A DNA stretch of 40,616 nucleotides from Hydrogenophilaceae bacterium (GCA_013389055.1 JACAEC010000051.1:1-40616), one strand, 5' to 3'; shown: positions 8,361-17,512, counted from the stretch's first letter. Made by a program: numbers and translations. Notes: generated by a model not told the origin, from the letters alone.

Positions 8361-9622
8361 GCTACGGGTCCGGACTCGGGTTGCCGCGCCGGGAAGGTGA
8401 GCCGGACCAGGGTGCCGCCGGCCGGCCGGCTCTCGATGGTGAGCTTGCCGTTCAGCTTGGCTGCGCGCTCGCGCATGATGGTGAGGCCGAAGCTCTTGCC
8501 GACGCTGGAGGCGCTGCCACCGTGGAGGCCGACGCCGTCGTCGGCGACGTTGACGATGTAGTTGCCCTCGTGCAGGTCGAGGGTGACGATGACGTGGCGG
8601 GCGCGGGCGTGCTTGCTGATGTTGTAGAGGGCTTCCTGGATGATGTGGAAGACCTGGACCTCTTCTTCCGGCGTCAGCATCACGTCCTGGGCGACGTTGA
8701 GGAAGTCGACGTCGGCGTTGGCCTTCTTGCGGAAGCTGTCGACCATCTCATGCAGGGCGTGGACCAAGCCGCGCGCATCGATGCGGTCGCGGAACTGGGT
8801 GATCAGGTTGCGGATCTCGGCATAGGCGACCTCGACCGCCTCTTCGACGTCGGCGATGTAGCCGTTGGCGCGGTCCAGTTCGCCATCGGCCATGGCATCG
8901 GTCAGCACGGACAGCCGCATCTTGGCATAGGCCAGGGTCTGCGCGACCGAATCGTGAATCTGGTTGGCCAGCATGGTCCGTTCGTTCATCAGCGAGATGC
9001 GCATGTTCTCCCGGGTCAGCCGCGCATTCTCCAGGGCCATGCCCAGGTGTTCGCTGATCGAGTTGAACAGGTAGCGGACATCGTCGGCCAACTGCTGCTC
9101 GTCGTCCATGAACAGGTTGTAGACGCCCAGCACCTTGCCCTTGTGCCGCAGCGGCACGGCGAAGATGGTGCGGCACTGGTTGGCGACATACATGTGGCGC
9201 ACCTGCTTCTGGCACACGGTCAGCACCTGGCCCAACTGGGTGCTCTGGGTCAGCGTGGCCTGGCCGCAGATGCCGCAATCCAGCGGCATGAAGCGTTCCT
9301 TCTCCACCACCGAGTCGGGCAGGCCGATGGAGCCGGCCAGACGCAAGTGGCCGCAATCGGCGGTGAGGATGCGCACCACCCCGGCCTTGGCGCCGGACAG
9401 CCGGACCATGATCTCCAGAAAGCGCATGAGCATTTGTTCGACGTTGCTCTCGCTGCTCATGCTGCCGGCGATCTCGGCCAACACCTCCAGCGCCGCCGGT
9501 TGGCTGACCTCGAATGCGGTTGGCTGATCGCCGGCCCCGGCTGCCGAGGTGGCCGACGGGTCCATGCGATGGATGGGGGAAATGGTGACGTCCTGCTGGG
9601 TCACGGCAGTGGGGCTACGCAA
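8357..9622 (-). CDS. Soluble GAF-domain sensor histidine kinase, NarX-like (HisKA_3/HATPase)
   Basis: GAF-like region with cysteines (LDCGICGQATLTQ...QVLTVCQKQ...VANQCRTIFAVPL), NQIHDSVAQTLAYAKMRL dimerisation/phosphorylation box, HATPase (ADDGVGLHGGSASSVGKSFGLTIMRERAAKL). Overlaps the regulator gene by 4 bp. Start may be ATG at 9565. Confidence 0.88.
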   Translation of the reverse strand: MRSPTAVTQQDVTISPIHRMDPSATSAAGAGDQPTAFEVSQPAALEVLAEIAGSMSSESNVEQMLMRFLEIMVRLSGAKAGVVRILTADCGHLRLAGSIGLPDSVVEKERFMPLDCGICGQATLTQSTQLGQVLTVCQKQVRHMYVANQCRTIFAVPLRHKGKVLGVYNLFMDDEQQLADDVRYLFNSISEHLGMALENARLTRENMRISLMNERTMLANQIHDSVAQTLAYAKMRLSVLTDAMADGELDRANGYIADVEEAVEVAYAEIRNLITQFRDRIDARGLVHALHEMVDSFRKKANADVDFLNVAQDVMLTPEEEVQVFHIIQEALYNISKHARARHVIVTLDLHEGNYIVNVADDGVGLHGGSASSVGKSFGLTIMRERAAKLNGKLTIESRPAGGTLVRLTFPARQPESGPVA

Positions 9623-9663
9623 TTACTGGAGAAGAGGGATAGTACCCGCAGGGTAGATTCAGG

Positions 9664-10920
9664 TCAAAAGCTCTGCACGACGCGGGTACGCGCCAGCGGC
9701 GGGTTCCTGTCGAAATAGCTCTTGATGCCGGTGGCGATGGCGGCGGCCAGCTTGTCCTGGTAATCGTCATCGGTCAGCCGCCGTGCTTCCTCCGGGTTGG
9801 AGATGAAGGCGGTCTCGACCAGGATGGAAGGGATATCCGGCGCCTTGAGCACGGCGAAGCCGGCCTGCTCGACATGCGGCTTGTGCAGGGCGTTCACCTC
9901 GCCCAGTTCGTCGAGCACCGCCCGGCCCAGCTTGATGCTGTCGGCGATGGTGGCGGTCTGCGACAGGTCGAGCAGGGTCTGCTTGAGGTAGACGTCCTTG
10001 ACGTCGATGTTGATGCCGCCGATCAGGTCGGCATCGTTCTCGCGCTTGGCCAGCCAACGCGCCGCGGCCGAGGTGGCGCCCTTCTCCGACAGGGCGAAGA
10101 CCGAGGAACCGCGGGCATCCGGGCGGACGAAGGCATCGGCGTGAATGGACACGAACAGGTCGGCCTGGGCCCGCCGCGCCTTGTTCACCCGTTCATGCAA
10201 GGGAATGAAGTAATCGCCGTCGCGGGTGAGATAGGCCCGCATATTGGGCTGGCGATCGATCTGGGCCTTGAGCCGGCGGGCCACCGCCAAGGTGACGTCC
10301 TTCTCGCGCGAACCGTTGGCGCCCAGGGCACCTGGGTCCTCGCCGCCGTGGCCGGCATCGATCGCCACCGTGACCAGCCGCACCATGTCGTTCTTGCCGG
10401 TCTTGGCCGGAACGGCCTTGTCGGCCGGCTTGGCATCCTGCTCGGCCTGGGCAATGGCGCTTTCCACCTGCTTATCCAGCGTCGGCGGCGCCGCTACCGG
10501 ATAGACGTCGAGCACCAGGCGGTGGCCGTATTCGCCGAAGGGCTTCAGGGTGAAGATTTGCGGCCGGCTCTCCTGCTTGAGGTCGATCACCATGCGGGTG
10601 ACGCCGGGGCGGTTGCGGGCCACGCGGACGCCGGCGATGTAGGGATCTTGCGCGCCGATCCTGCCGCTGATCTCGGTCAGCGCGGCCTCGGGCTCGACGC
10701 CTTCAAGGTCGAGCACGATGCGCTCGGGGTTCTTCAGTTGGAACTGCTTGAAGCCGATCTCTTCGCTCAACTCGATGGCGATACGGCTGTAGTCGGCCGA
10801 GGGCCACAGGCGCACCGCCTTGACGCCGACCGCGGCCTGCGCGACCGCAGCCCAAGCGCAGGCCCAGGCCAACGCCAGCAGCAGCAAGGGTTTCAAGCGG
10901 TCTTGAGCGTTTCGATGCAA
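9664..10920 (-). CDS. amiC: N-acetylmuramoyl-L-alanine amidase with AMIN domain (AmiC-like)
   Basis: Signal-peptide-like N-terminus (RLKPLLLLALAWACAWAAVAQA), AMIN-like region, Amidase_3 motifs VTVAIDAGHGGEDPGA, FVSIHADAF, ILVETAFISNPEE. Probable TTG start at 10920, overlapping tsaE. Confidence 0.88.
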   Translation of the reverse strand: MHRNAQDRLKPLLLLALAWACAWAAVAQAAVGVKAVRLWPSADYSRIAIELSEEIGFKQFQLKNPERIVLDLEGVEPEAALTEISGRIGAQDPYIAGVRVARNRPGVTRMVIDLKQESRPQIFTLKPFGEYGHRLVLDVYPVAAPPTLDKQVESAIAQAEQDAKPADKAVPAKTGKNDMVRLVTVAIDAGHGGEDPGALGANGSREKDVTLAVARRLKAQIDRQPNMRAYLTRDGDYFIPLHERVNKARRAQADLFVSIHADAFVRPDARGSSVFALSEKGATSAAARWLAKRENDADLIGGINIDVKDVYLKQTLLDLSQTATIADSIKLGRAVLDELGEVNALHKPHVEQAGFAVLKAPDIPSILVETAFISNPEEARRLTDDDYQDKLAAAIATGIKSYFDRNPPLARTRVVQSF

Positions 10921-11372
10921 CGTTTTCCAGCCTCCGTCAATCCAGTGATCTCGACTTGCCGCCCCTCGCCTGCCCAGCTCAGGCGCACCGCCAGATCCGG
11001 CTCGGGCAGCAGGCCCTCGGCCTTTTCCGGCCATTCGACCAGACAGATCGAGCCCGCGTTGAAGTATTCGCGAAAGCCCGTTTCCAACCATTCCGCCGGG
11101 TCGGCAAATCGATACAAATCAAAGTGATATAAATTTAAGCTCGAAATCTCATAAAGTTCAACCAAAGTATAGGTCGGACTCTTCACCCGACCGTGAAAAC
11201 CGAGGCTTCTAAGCAACCCCCGGACCAGGGTCGTCTTGCCCGCGCCCAGGTCGCCGGACAGATACACCGTCATGCCCGGCCGCAATACCACAGCCAGCCG
11301 CGCACCCAAGGCCAGGGTGTCGGCCTCGGCCGGCAACGGCAGGGTCAGGCTATTATCGGCGGCATGGGACAT
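10893..11372 (-). CDS. tsaE: tRNA t6A biosynthesis ATPase TsaE (YjeE)
   Basis: P-loop VYLSGDLGAGKTTLVRGLLRSLGF, KSPTYTLVELYE, HFDLYRFADPAEWLETG. Confidence 0.93.
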   Translation of the reverse strand: MSHAADNSLTLPLPAEADTLALGARLAVVLRPGMTVYLSGDLGAGKTTLVRGLLRSLGFHGRVKSPTYTLVELYEISSLNLYHFDLYRFADPAEWLETGFREYFNAGSICLVEWPEKAEGLLPEPDLAVRLSWAGEGRQVEITGLTEAGKRCIETLKTA

Positions 11373-12452
11373 CGCATCTCTTCTCATTCATCCGAAGCGG
11401 AACCACTCAAGGCTGCCATTCGCCGCTGGGGCGCGGAACTCGGCTTCGGCGCCATCGGCTTCGCCGGCATCGAGCAGGACGCGGCCGAGGCCCGGTTGCT
11501 GGACTGGCTGGCCCGCGGCTATCACGGCGAGATGGATTATATGGCCCGGCACGGCACAAAGCGCGCCCGCCCGGCTGAATTGATTCCGGGCACCCGTTCG
11601 GTGATCACCGCCCGGCTCGACTACCTGCCGGCCGAGCACGAGGCCGAGGCCCTCCTCGAGCAAGCGGAACGGGCCTATATCTCACGCTATGCCCTCGGCC
11701 GCGACTATCACAAGGTGGTGCGCAACAAATTGCAGAAGTTGGCCGGGCGCATCGAGGCCGAAGTCGGGCCGTTCGGCTATCGGGTGTTCACCGACAGCGC
11801 CCCGGTCCTGGAAGTGGAACTGGCGGCGCAGTCGAGCCTGGGCTGGCGCGGCAAGCACACCCTGCTGATCGATCGCCGGGCCGGCTCCTGGTTCTTCCTC
11901 GGCGAGATCTATTGCGAACTCACCCTGCCGCCCGACCCGCCCGAGGCCAACCACTGCGGCAGCTGCCAGGCCTGCATCGACATCTGCCCGACCCAAGCCA
12001 TCGTCGCCCCCTATGAAGTCGATGCCCGCCGCTGCATCTCCTATCTCACCATCGAACTGGCCGGCAGCATTCCGATCGAACTGCGGCCGCTCCTGGGCAA
12101 CCGCATCTACGGCTGCGACGACTGCCAGTTGGCCTGCCCCTGGAACCGCTTCGCCCAGCCGACGCGGGAAGCGGATTTCGCGCCGCGCAACGGTCTGGAC
12201 AGCGCCACGCTGATCGAACTGTTCGCCTGGACAGAAACGGAATTCGAGACTCGCTTGGCCGGCTCGCCCATCCGCCGCATCGGCTTTGATCGCTGGCTGC
12301 GCAATATCGCCGTGGCTCTGGGCAATGCGCCGGCCTCGCCGGGTGCGCGCGCGGCCCTGGCTGCTCGGCTGGACCATCCCTCGCCGCTGGTGCGCGAGCA
12401 TGTGCAGTGGGCGCTCACCCGCCAAACTGCCGGTGCAGCCGGTGATCAATAA
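11364..12452 (+). CDS. queG: Epoxyqueuosine reductase
   Basis: Fe-S motifs CGSCQACIDICPTQAI and YGCDDCQLACPWNRFA. Start at ATG 11364, overlapping the divergent tsaE start. Confidence 0.94.
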   Translation: MGHRISSHSSEAEPLKAAIRRWGAELGFGAIGFAGIEQDAAEARLLDWLARGYHGEMDYMARHGTKRARPAELIPGTRSVITARLDYLPAEHEAEALLEQAERAYISRYALGRDYHKVVRNKLQKLAGRIEAEVGPFGYRVFTDSAPVLEVELAAQSSLGWRGKHTLLIDRRAGSWFFLGEIYCELTLPPDPPEANHCGSCQACIDICPTQAIVAPYEVDARRCISYLTIELAGSIPIELRPLLGNRIYGCDDCQLACPWNRFAQPTREADFAPRNGLDSATLIELFAWTETEFETRLAGSPIRRIGFDRWLRNIAVALGNAPASPGARAALAARLDHPSPLVREHVQWALTRQTAGAAGDQ

Positions 12453-12490
12453 ACTACAATAACGCCACCCAAGCGGAGCCACTCCCCAGC

Positions 12491-13297
12491 ATGCAAATCA
12501 ACCCCAACAGCCCCATCGGCGTGTTCGACTCCGGCGTCGGCGGCCTCACCGTCGTCCGCGCCCTGATGGAGCGCCTGCCATTCGAGCACATCGAATATTT
12601 CGGCGACACCGCCCGGGTGCCCTACGGCGTGAAGTCGGTCGAGACCATCGCCCACTACACCACCCAGATCGCCCAATTCCTGCTGGAGCGCCAGGTCAAG
12701 CTCTTGATCATCGCCTGCAACACCATGGCCTCGGTCTCGGCCCAGGTGGTGCGCGACCTGTCCCCGGTGCCGGTGCTCGACGTGATCGAGGCCGGCGCCC
12801 TGTCCGCCCTGGCGGCGACCGAGAGCCGGCGCATCGGCGTCATCGGCACCCCCACCACCATCAACAGCAATGCCTACGCCCGCGCCATCCACGAAGTCGA
12901 GCCCGACGCCCGCGTGGTGTCCCAGGCCTGCGCCCTGTTCGTGCCCCTGGTCGAGGAGGGCTGGCTCGACCACCCGGTCACCCGGCTCACCGCCCAGGAA
13001 TACCTGAAGCCGGTGCTGGCGGAAAAGGTCGACACCCTGGTGCTGGGCTGCACCCATTACCCCCTGCTCAAACCGCTGCTGGCCGAGGTCGCCGGGCCGC
13101 AGACCACCCTGGTCGATTCGGCCGAGGCCATGGCCGAGCGCACGGCCGCCCTGCTCACCGACCTCAACCTGCACACCGCGTCGCGCACGCCGGCCGACTA
13201 CCAGTTCCACGTCACCGACGTGCCTTTGCGCTTCCAGACCATAGGCGAGCGTTTTCTCGGCCGTTCGCTCAACAACGTCCATGTCGTGAAATGGTGA
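12491..13297 (+). CDS. murI: Glutamate racemase
   Basis: NSPIGVFDSGVGGLTVVRALMERLP, ACNTMASV, LVLGCTHYPLL. Confidence 0.96.
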   Translation: MQINPNSPIGVFDSGVGGLTVVRALMERLPFEHIEYFGDTARVPYGVKSVETIAHYTTQIAQFLLERQVKLLIIACNTMASVSAQVVRDLSPVPVLDVIEAGALSALAATESRRIGVIGTPTTINSNAYARAIHEVEPDARVVSQACALFVPLVEEGWLDHPVTRLTAQEYLKPVLAEKVDTLVLGCTHYPLLKPLLAEVAGPQTTLVDSAEAMAERTAALLTDLNLHTASRTPADYQFHVTDVPLRFQTIGERFLGRSLNNVHVVKW

Positions 13298-13316
13298 CGG
13301 GGCTCTTAGAATGATT

Positions 13317-13330
13317 TTGACCGGCATCAA
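13317..13330 (+). promoter_or_regulatory. FNR/ANR-type box upstream of cytochrome c gene
   Basis: TTGAC-CGGC-ATCAA; candidate -10 CATAAT at 13352-13357 would put the box centre near -41. Confidence 0.6.
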
Positions 13331-13406
13331 GGACAAACCGCCGATTTAAACCATAATGAAAATAGGTTTTCTTGTAGATTCATCCACTCACTTGAAAGGA
13401 CGCACC

Positions 13407-13709
13407 ATGAAGAAATTGACCCTCGCCTTCGTCGCCGCCGGTCTTGTCATCGCCGGCCCCGTACTCGCCGATGAGGCCATGGCGAAAAAGAACATGTGCA
13501 TGAACTGCCACAGCGTCGACAAGAAGCTGATGGGCCCTTCGTTCAAGGACGTCGCCGCGAAGTACAAGGGCAACAAGGACGCCGAGAAGATTCTGGCCGA
13601 GAGCATCGTCAAGGGCAGCAAAGACAAGTTCGGCAAGATCCCGATGCCGCCGCAGGCCAAGGCCGCCGGCGATGCCGCCGCCTTGGCCAAGTGGATCATG
13701 AGCCTGTAA
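13407..13709 (+). CDS. Small periplasmic monohaem cytochrome c (c551/c552-like)
   Basis: Signal peptide MKKLTLAFVAAGLVIAGPVLA, haem motif CMNCH, distal Met in IPMPPQ. Start moved to 13407. Confidence 0.92.
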   Translation: MKKLTLAFVAAGLVIAGPVLADEAMAKKNMCMNCHSVDKKLMGPSFKDVAAKYKGNKDAEKILAESIVKGSKDKFGKIPMPPQAKAAGDAAALAKWIMSL

Positions 13710-13728
13710 GCGGCGCCGACCACACGAC

Positions 13729-13756
13729 AAAAAGCGGGGCACGCCCCGCTTTTTTT
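13729..13756 (+). terminator. Rho-independent terminator after cytochrome c gene
   Basis: AAAGCGGGGC-A-CGCCCCGCTTTTTTT. Confidence 0.9.
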
Positions 13757-13778
13757 ATGCTCGTCCCTCCCCCTTGGC

Positions 13779-13838
13779 TATCGATCGACTATATCGATCG
13801 ATATCATCGTAACTATTCATTATCTAAATCCATTAGAT
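13779..13838. promoter_or_regulatory. Two dyads upstream of ahpC
   Basis: TATCGATCGA-CTATA-TCGATCGATA (13779-13803) and ATCTAA-ATCCA-TTAGAT (13822-13838), both with 5 bp spacers. Confidence 0.5.
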
Positions 13839-13900
13839 CTCCCTAATATTCGCTCCGTCGCTTTCAACCAAGCCGACTCAACCGAACCCAAGGAGAAAAC

Positions 13901-14467
13901 ATGCAGTCTTTGATCAACACCGAAATCAAGCCCTTCAAGGCCACCGCTTACCAGAACGGCAAGTTCGAGCACGTGAGCGACGAGGATCTGAAAGGCAAGT
14001 GGTCCGTGGTCTTCTTCTACCCGGCCGACTTCACCTTCGTCTGCCCGACCGAGCTGGGCGACCTGGCCGACAACTACGCCGAGTTCAAGAAGCTGGGCGT
14101 GGAGATCTACGCCGTGTCCACCGACACCCACTTCACCCACAAGGCCTGGCACGACACCTCCGAGACCATCGGCAAGATCCAGTTCCCGATGATCGGCGAC
14201 CCCACCGGCGTCATCACCCGCAACTTCGGCGTGATGATCGAGGAAGCCGGCCTGGCCGAGCGCGGCACTTTCGTGATCGACCCGCAGGGCAAGATCCAGA
14301 TCATCGAGATCAACGCCGGCGGCATCGGCCGCGACGCCGCGGAGCTGTTGCGCAAGGTCAAGGCTGCCCAGTACGTGGCCGCCCACCCGGGCGAAGTCTG
14401 CCCGGCCAAGTGGAAAGAGGGCGAGGCCACCCTGGCCCCGTCGCTGGACCTGGTCGGCAAGATCTAA
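13901..14467 (+). CDS. ahpC: Alkyl hydroperoxide reductase subunit C (2-Cys peroxiredoxin)
   Basis: [50 protein letters not shown]. Confidence 0.96.
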   Translation: MQSLINTEIKPFKATAYQNGKFEHVSDEDLKGKWSVVFFYPADFTFVCPTELGDLADNYAEFKKLGVEIYAVSTDTHFTHKAWHDTSETIGKIQFPMIGDPTGVITRNFGVMIEEAGLAERGTFVIDPQGKIQIIEINAGGIGRDAAELLRKVKAAQYVAAHPGEVCPAKWKEGEATLAPSLDLVGKI

Positions 14468-14478
14468 GTCATCCCTTT

Positions 14479-14502
14479 CCCTCCCCCTCGGGGGAGGGTT
14501 TT
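14479..14502 (+). terminator. Intergenic hairpin between ahpC and ahpF (partial terminator/attenuator)
   Basis: CCCTCCCC-CTCG-GGGGAGGG followed by TTTT. Confidence 0.55.
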
Positions 14503-14588
14503 CCCAGATCGCAATACCCAAGGCGCTGGATGTACGCAAACACCCGCGCCGACGCCTTCGTATTGCCCTCTGAATCAGGAGAAACACC

Positions 14589-16151
14589 ATGCTGGACGCC
14601 AACATCAAGACCCAATTGAAGGCCTATCTGGAAAAGCTCGTGGACCCGATCGAGCTGGTGGCCTCGCTCGACGACAGCGACAAGTCGCGCGAGATGCGCG
14701 GCCTGCTGGAGGACATCGCCAGCCTGTCGGACAAGGTCGCCCTGCTGGAGAACGGCAACGACGCCCGCCGCCCCTCCTTCGCCATCGGCCGCGTCGGCGA
14801 GCCGGCCCGCATCCGCTTCGCCGGCCTGCCCATGGGCCACGAGTTCACCTCGCTGATCCTGGCCCTGCTCCAGGCCAGCGGCTATGCGCCAAAGTTCTCC
14901 GCGGAACAGATCGAACAGATTCGCGGCATGACGGGCCAATTCCGCTTCGAGACCTACATCTCGCTGTCCTGCCACAACTGCCCGGACGTGGTGCAGGCCC
15001 TCAACGCCATGGCCGCGCTCAATCCCAAGATCCAGCACGTGATGATCGACGGCGCCTTGTTCCAGGACGAGGTGAACACCCGCCAGATCATGGCCGTACC
15101 CAGCGTCTATCTCAACGGCGAGCCCTTCGGCAACGGCCGCATGACCATCGAGGAAATCGTCGCCAAGCTCGACACCGGCGCCGAGGCGCGGGATGCCGCC
15201 AAGCTGGCGGAGAAGGCACCGTTCGACGTGCTGGTGGTGGGCGGCGGGCCGGCCGGCGCGGCAGCGGCGGTGTACGCCGCGCGCAAGGGCATCCGCACCG
15301 GCGTGCTGGCCGAGCGCTTCGGCGGCCAGGTGATGGACACCCTGGCCATCGAGAACCTCATCTCCGTCCCCCATACCGACGGCCCCAAGCTGGGCCGCGC
15401 CCTGGAAGAGCACGTCAAGGAATACGAGGTGGACATCATGAACCTGCAGCGCGCCGAGGCCCTGATTCCCGGCGAGGCCGGCAGCTTCCATGAGGTGCGC
15501 CTGGCCAACGGCGCGGTGCTCAAGGCCCGCGCCTTGATCCTGGCCACCGGCGCCCGCTGGCGGGAGCTGAACGTGCCCGGCGAGCAGGAATACCGCGGCC
15601 GCGGCGTCGCCTACTGCCCGCATTGCGACGGCCCCCTGTTCAAGGGCAAGCACGTTGCCGTGGTCGGCGGCGGCAACTCCGGCGTGGAGGCGGCGATCGA
15701 CCTGGCCGGCATCGTCGGCCACGTCACCCTGCTCGAATTCGGCGACGCCCTGCGCGCCGACGCGGTGTTGCAGAACAAGCTCTACAGCCTGGCCAACGTC
15801 ACCGTGATCAAGAGCGCCCAGACCACCGAGGTCACCGGCGCGCAAGGCAAGGTCAACGGCCTCACCTACACCGACCGCACCACCGGCCAGAGCCAGCACA
15901 TCGCCCTGGAAGGCGTGTTCGTCCAGATCGGCCTGCTGCCCAATACCGACTGGCTGAAGGGCGTGGTCAATCTGTCCCGCTTCGGCGAGATCGAGGTCGA
16001 TGCCAAGGGCCAGACCAACGTACCCGGTATCTTCGGCGCCGGCGACTGCACCACCGTGCCCTACAAGCAGATCATCATTGCCATGGCCGAAGGCGCCAAA
16101 GCCAGCCTCTCGGCCTTCGACCACCTGATCCGCAGTTCGGCGCCGGCCTGA
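14589..16151 (+). CDS. ahpF: Alkyl hydroperoxide reductase subunit F
   Basis: N-terminal glutaredoxin-like fold with [15 protein letters not shown] motif [21 protein letters not shown], redox CPHCDGPLF. Confidence 0.96.
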   Translation: MLDANIKTQLKAYLEKLVDPIELVASLDDSDKSREMRGLLEDIASLSDKVALLENGNDARRPSFAIGRVGEPARIRFAGLPMGHEFTSLILALLQASGYAPKFSAEQIEQIRGMTGQFRFETYISLSCHNCPDVVQALNAMAALNPKIQHVMIDGALFQDEVNTRQIMAVPSVYLNGEPFGNGRMTIEEIVAKLDTGAEARDAAKLAEKAPFDVLVVGGGPAGAAAAVYAARKGIRTGVLAERFGGQVMDTLAIENLISVPHTDGPKLGRALEEHVKEYEVDIMNLQRAEALIPGEAGSFHEVRLANGAVLKARALILATGARWRELNVPGEQEYRGRGVAYCPHCDGPLFKGKHVAVVGGGNSGVEAAIDLAGIVGHVTLLEFGDALRADAVLQNKLYSLANVTVIKSAQTTEVTGAQGKVNGLTYTDRTTGQSQHIALEGVFVQIGLLPNTDWLKGVVNLSRFGEIEVDAKGQTNVPGIFGAGDCTTVPYKQIIIAMAEGAKASLSAFDHLIRSSAPA

Positions 16152-16176
16152 TCCAGCGGACGACCTGGGCAGGCGG

Positions 16177-16208
16177 GAGGGATCGGCGTCGTGGTTGGCC
16201 GATCCCTC
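16177..16208 (+). terminator. Hairpin downstream of ahpF
   Basis: GAGGGATCGGC-N10-GCCGATCCCTC; lacks a clear T tract. Confidence 0.4.
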
Positions 16209-16327
16209 TTCGAGGTATGGAGCCCGGCCCTATTTCCTTCCGAGCGGCAGCGCATGGCAACTCCTGCCCATCTTGCCTGGGGTGCTATTGTTAAAATATT
16301 CAAATTCCACCCGCTCGGGAGATCGGC

Positions 16328-16888
16328 ATGCGCATACCTTTGGAAATCACCTTTCGGCACATGGCGCCGTCAGACGCGATCGAGGCCAATATCCGAGAGA
16401 AGGCAGAAAAGCTCGAGCATTTCTATGAGCAGATCATGGGTTGCCGTGTCGTGGTGGAAGCCCCCCATGACCACCATCACCAAGGTAAGCTTTTCCATGT
16501 GCGGGTCGACTTGACCGTGCCGGGCGGGGAACTCCTCGTGACCGGCGGCCACCACCATCAAAGCCACGCCCATGAGGATGTCTATGTGGCGATCCGGGAC
16601 GCCTTCGATGTGGCGCGCCGCCGCGTGGAAGACTACGCCCGGCAGCAGCGGGGGGACGTCAAGAGCCACGAGCCTGTTCCGCTCGGCCGAATAGCGGAAC
16701 TGCAACCGGAAAACGATTACGGCATGATCGAAACCGCCGACGACCGCTTGGTTTACTTCCATCGCAACAGCGTGGCCGAAGTCAGCTTCGACAAATTGGT
16801 CGTGGGCGATGAAGTGCGCTTCGTCGAGGAAATGGGCGACAAAGGACCGCAAGCCAGCATGGTGCGCCCCCTGGGCAGGAAGCCTTAA
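16328..16888 (+). CDS. HPF/RaiA-like (S30AE) ribosome-associated protein fused to a C-terminal cold-shock-like domain
   Basis: N-terminal MRIPLEITFRHMAPSDAIEANIREKAEKLEHFYEQIMGCRVVVEAPH (HPF-like); C-terminal GRIAELQPENDYGMIETADDRLVYFHRNSVAEVSFDKLVVGDEVRFVEEMGDKGPQASMVRPL (CSD-like). Confidence 0.82.
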   Translation: MRIPLEITFRHMAPSDAIEANIREKAEKLEHFYEQIMGCRVVVEAPHDHHHQGKLFHVRVDLTVPGGELLVTGGHHHQSHAHEDVYVAIRDAFDVARRRVEDYARQQRGDVKSHEPVPLGRIAELQPENDYGMIETADDRLVYFHRNSVAEVSFDKLVVGDEVRFVEEMGDKGPQASMVRPLGRKP

Positions 16889-16977
16889 GCACCAAGCGCG
16901 CCCGCGGGGGTGGAGCACATCTTCGAGGCGTTTCAGCTGCGCTCGGCACAAGAAACCCGTGCCGCGCTCAATTCAGC

Positions 16978-17469
16978 TCAGGCCCGCGTGTAAGTCACGA
17001 AGTGATAGCCCAAGCCCGCTGCGCTGACATGCGGCTCGCGCGTCGCCTCGCGCCAGGCTTGGCCGTCGAAGGCAGGGAAGTAGGCGTCGCCTTCGTATTC
17101 GGCCTGGATTTCGGTGAGGTAGAGCCGGTCGGCGCGGGGCAGGACTTGGCGGTAGAGGTCGGCACCGCCGACGAAGAAGACCTCGGGGTCGTCGCCGCAG
17201 GCGGCGATCGCCGCGTCGATGGAGTGGGCGGCAAGACAGCCTTCGACCCGATAGTTGGGGTCGCGGGTGACGATGACCGTGGTCCGCCCCGGCAGCGGCC
17301 GGCCGATGGATTCAAAGGTCTTGCGGCCCATGACGATGTGGTGGCCCATGGTCAGCGCCTTGAAGTGCTTGAGGTCTTCCGGTAGGTGCCAGGGCAGGGT
17401 GTTGTTGATGCCGATGACCCGGTTCTTGGCCATGGCGGCGATGACGTTGATTTGTTTCCCTTCATTCAT
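16978..17469 (-). CDS. folA: Dihydrofolate reductase
   Basis: INVIAAMAKNRVIGINNTLPWHLPEDLKHFKALTMGHHIVMGRKTFESIGRPLPGR. Confidence 0.96.
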   Translation of the reverse strand: MNEGKQINVIAAMAKNRVIGINNTLPWHLPEDLKHFKALTMGHHIVMGRKTFESIGRPLPGRTTVIVTRDPNYRVEGCLAAHSIDAAIAACGDDPEVFFVGGADLYRQVLPRADRLYLTEIQAEYEGDAYFPAFDGQAWREATREPHVSAAGLGYHFVTYTRA

Positions 17470-17512
17470 CACTCGGTACTCGCTACTCGTGACTCGCCAC
17501 TCATCCCTCAGA
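17464..17512. repeat. Degenerate heptanucleotide tandem repeat (ACTCGNN)n across the thyA 3' end / folA 5' end
   Basis: + strand: ATTCATC ACTCGGT ACTCGCT ACTCGTG ACTCGCC ACTCATC CCTCAGA, 7 bp phase kept throughout. Confidence 0.8.

Noticed and set aside
13778-13816. Canonical OxyR tetrad before ahpC
   Set aside because: CTAT occurs at 13778 and 13789, 11 bp apart, but the next expected elements read GATA and AACT, so the ATAG-N7-CTAT pattern is not met.
17464-17512. CRISPR-like short repeat array
   Set aside because: Period is 7 bp with no spacers; this is a simple tandem repeat, not CRISPR.
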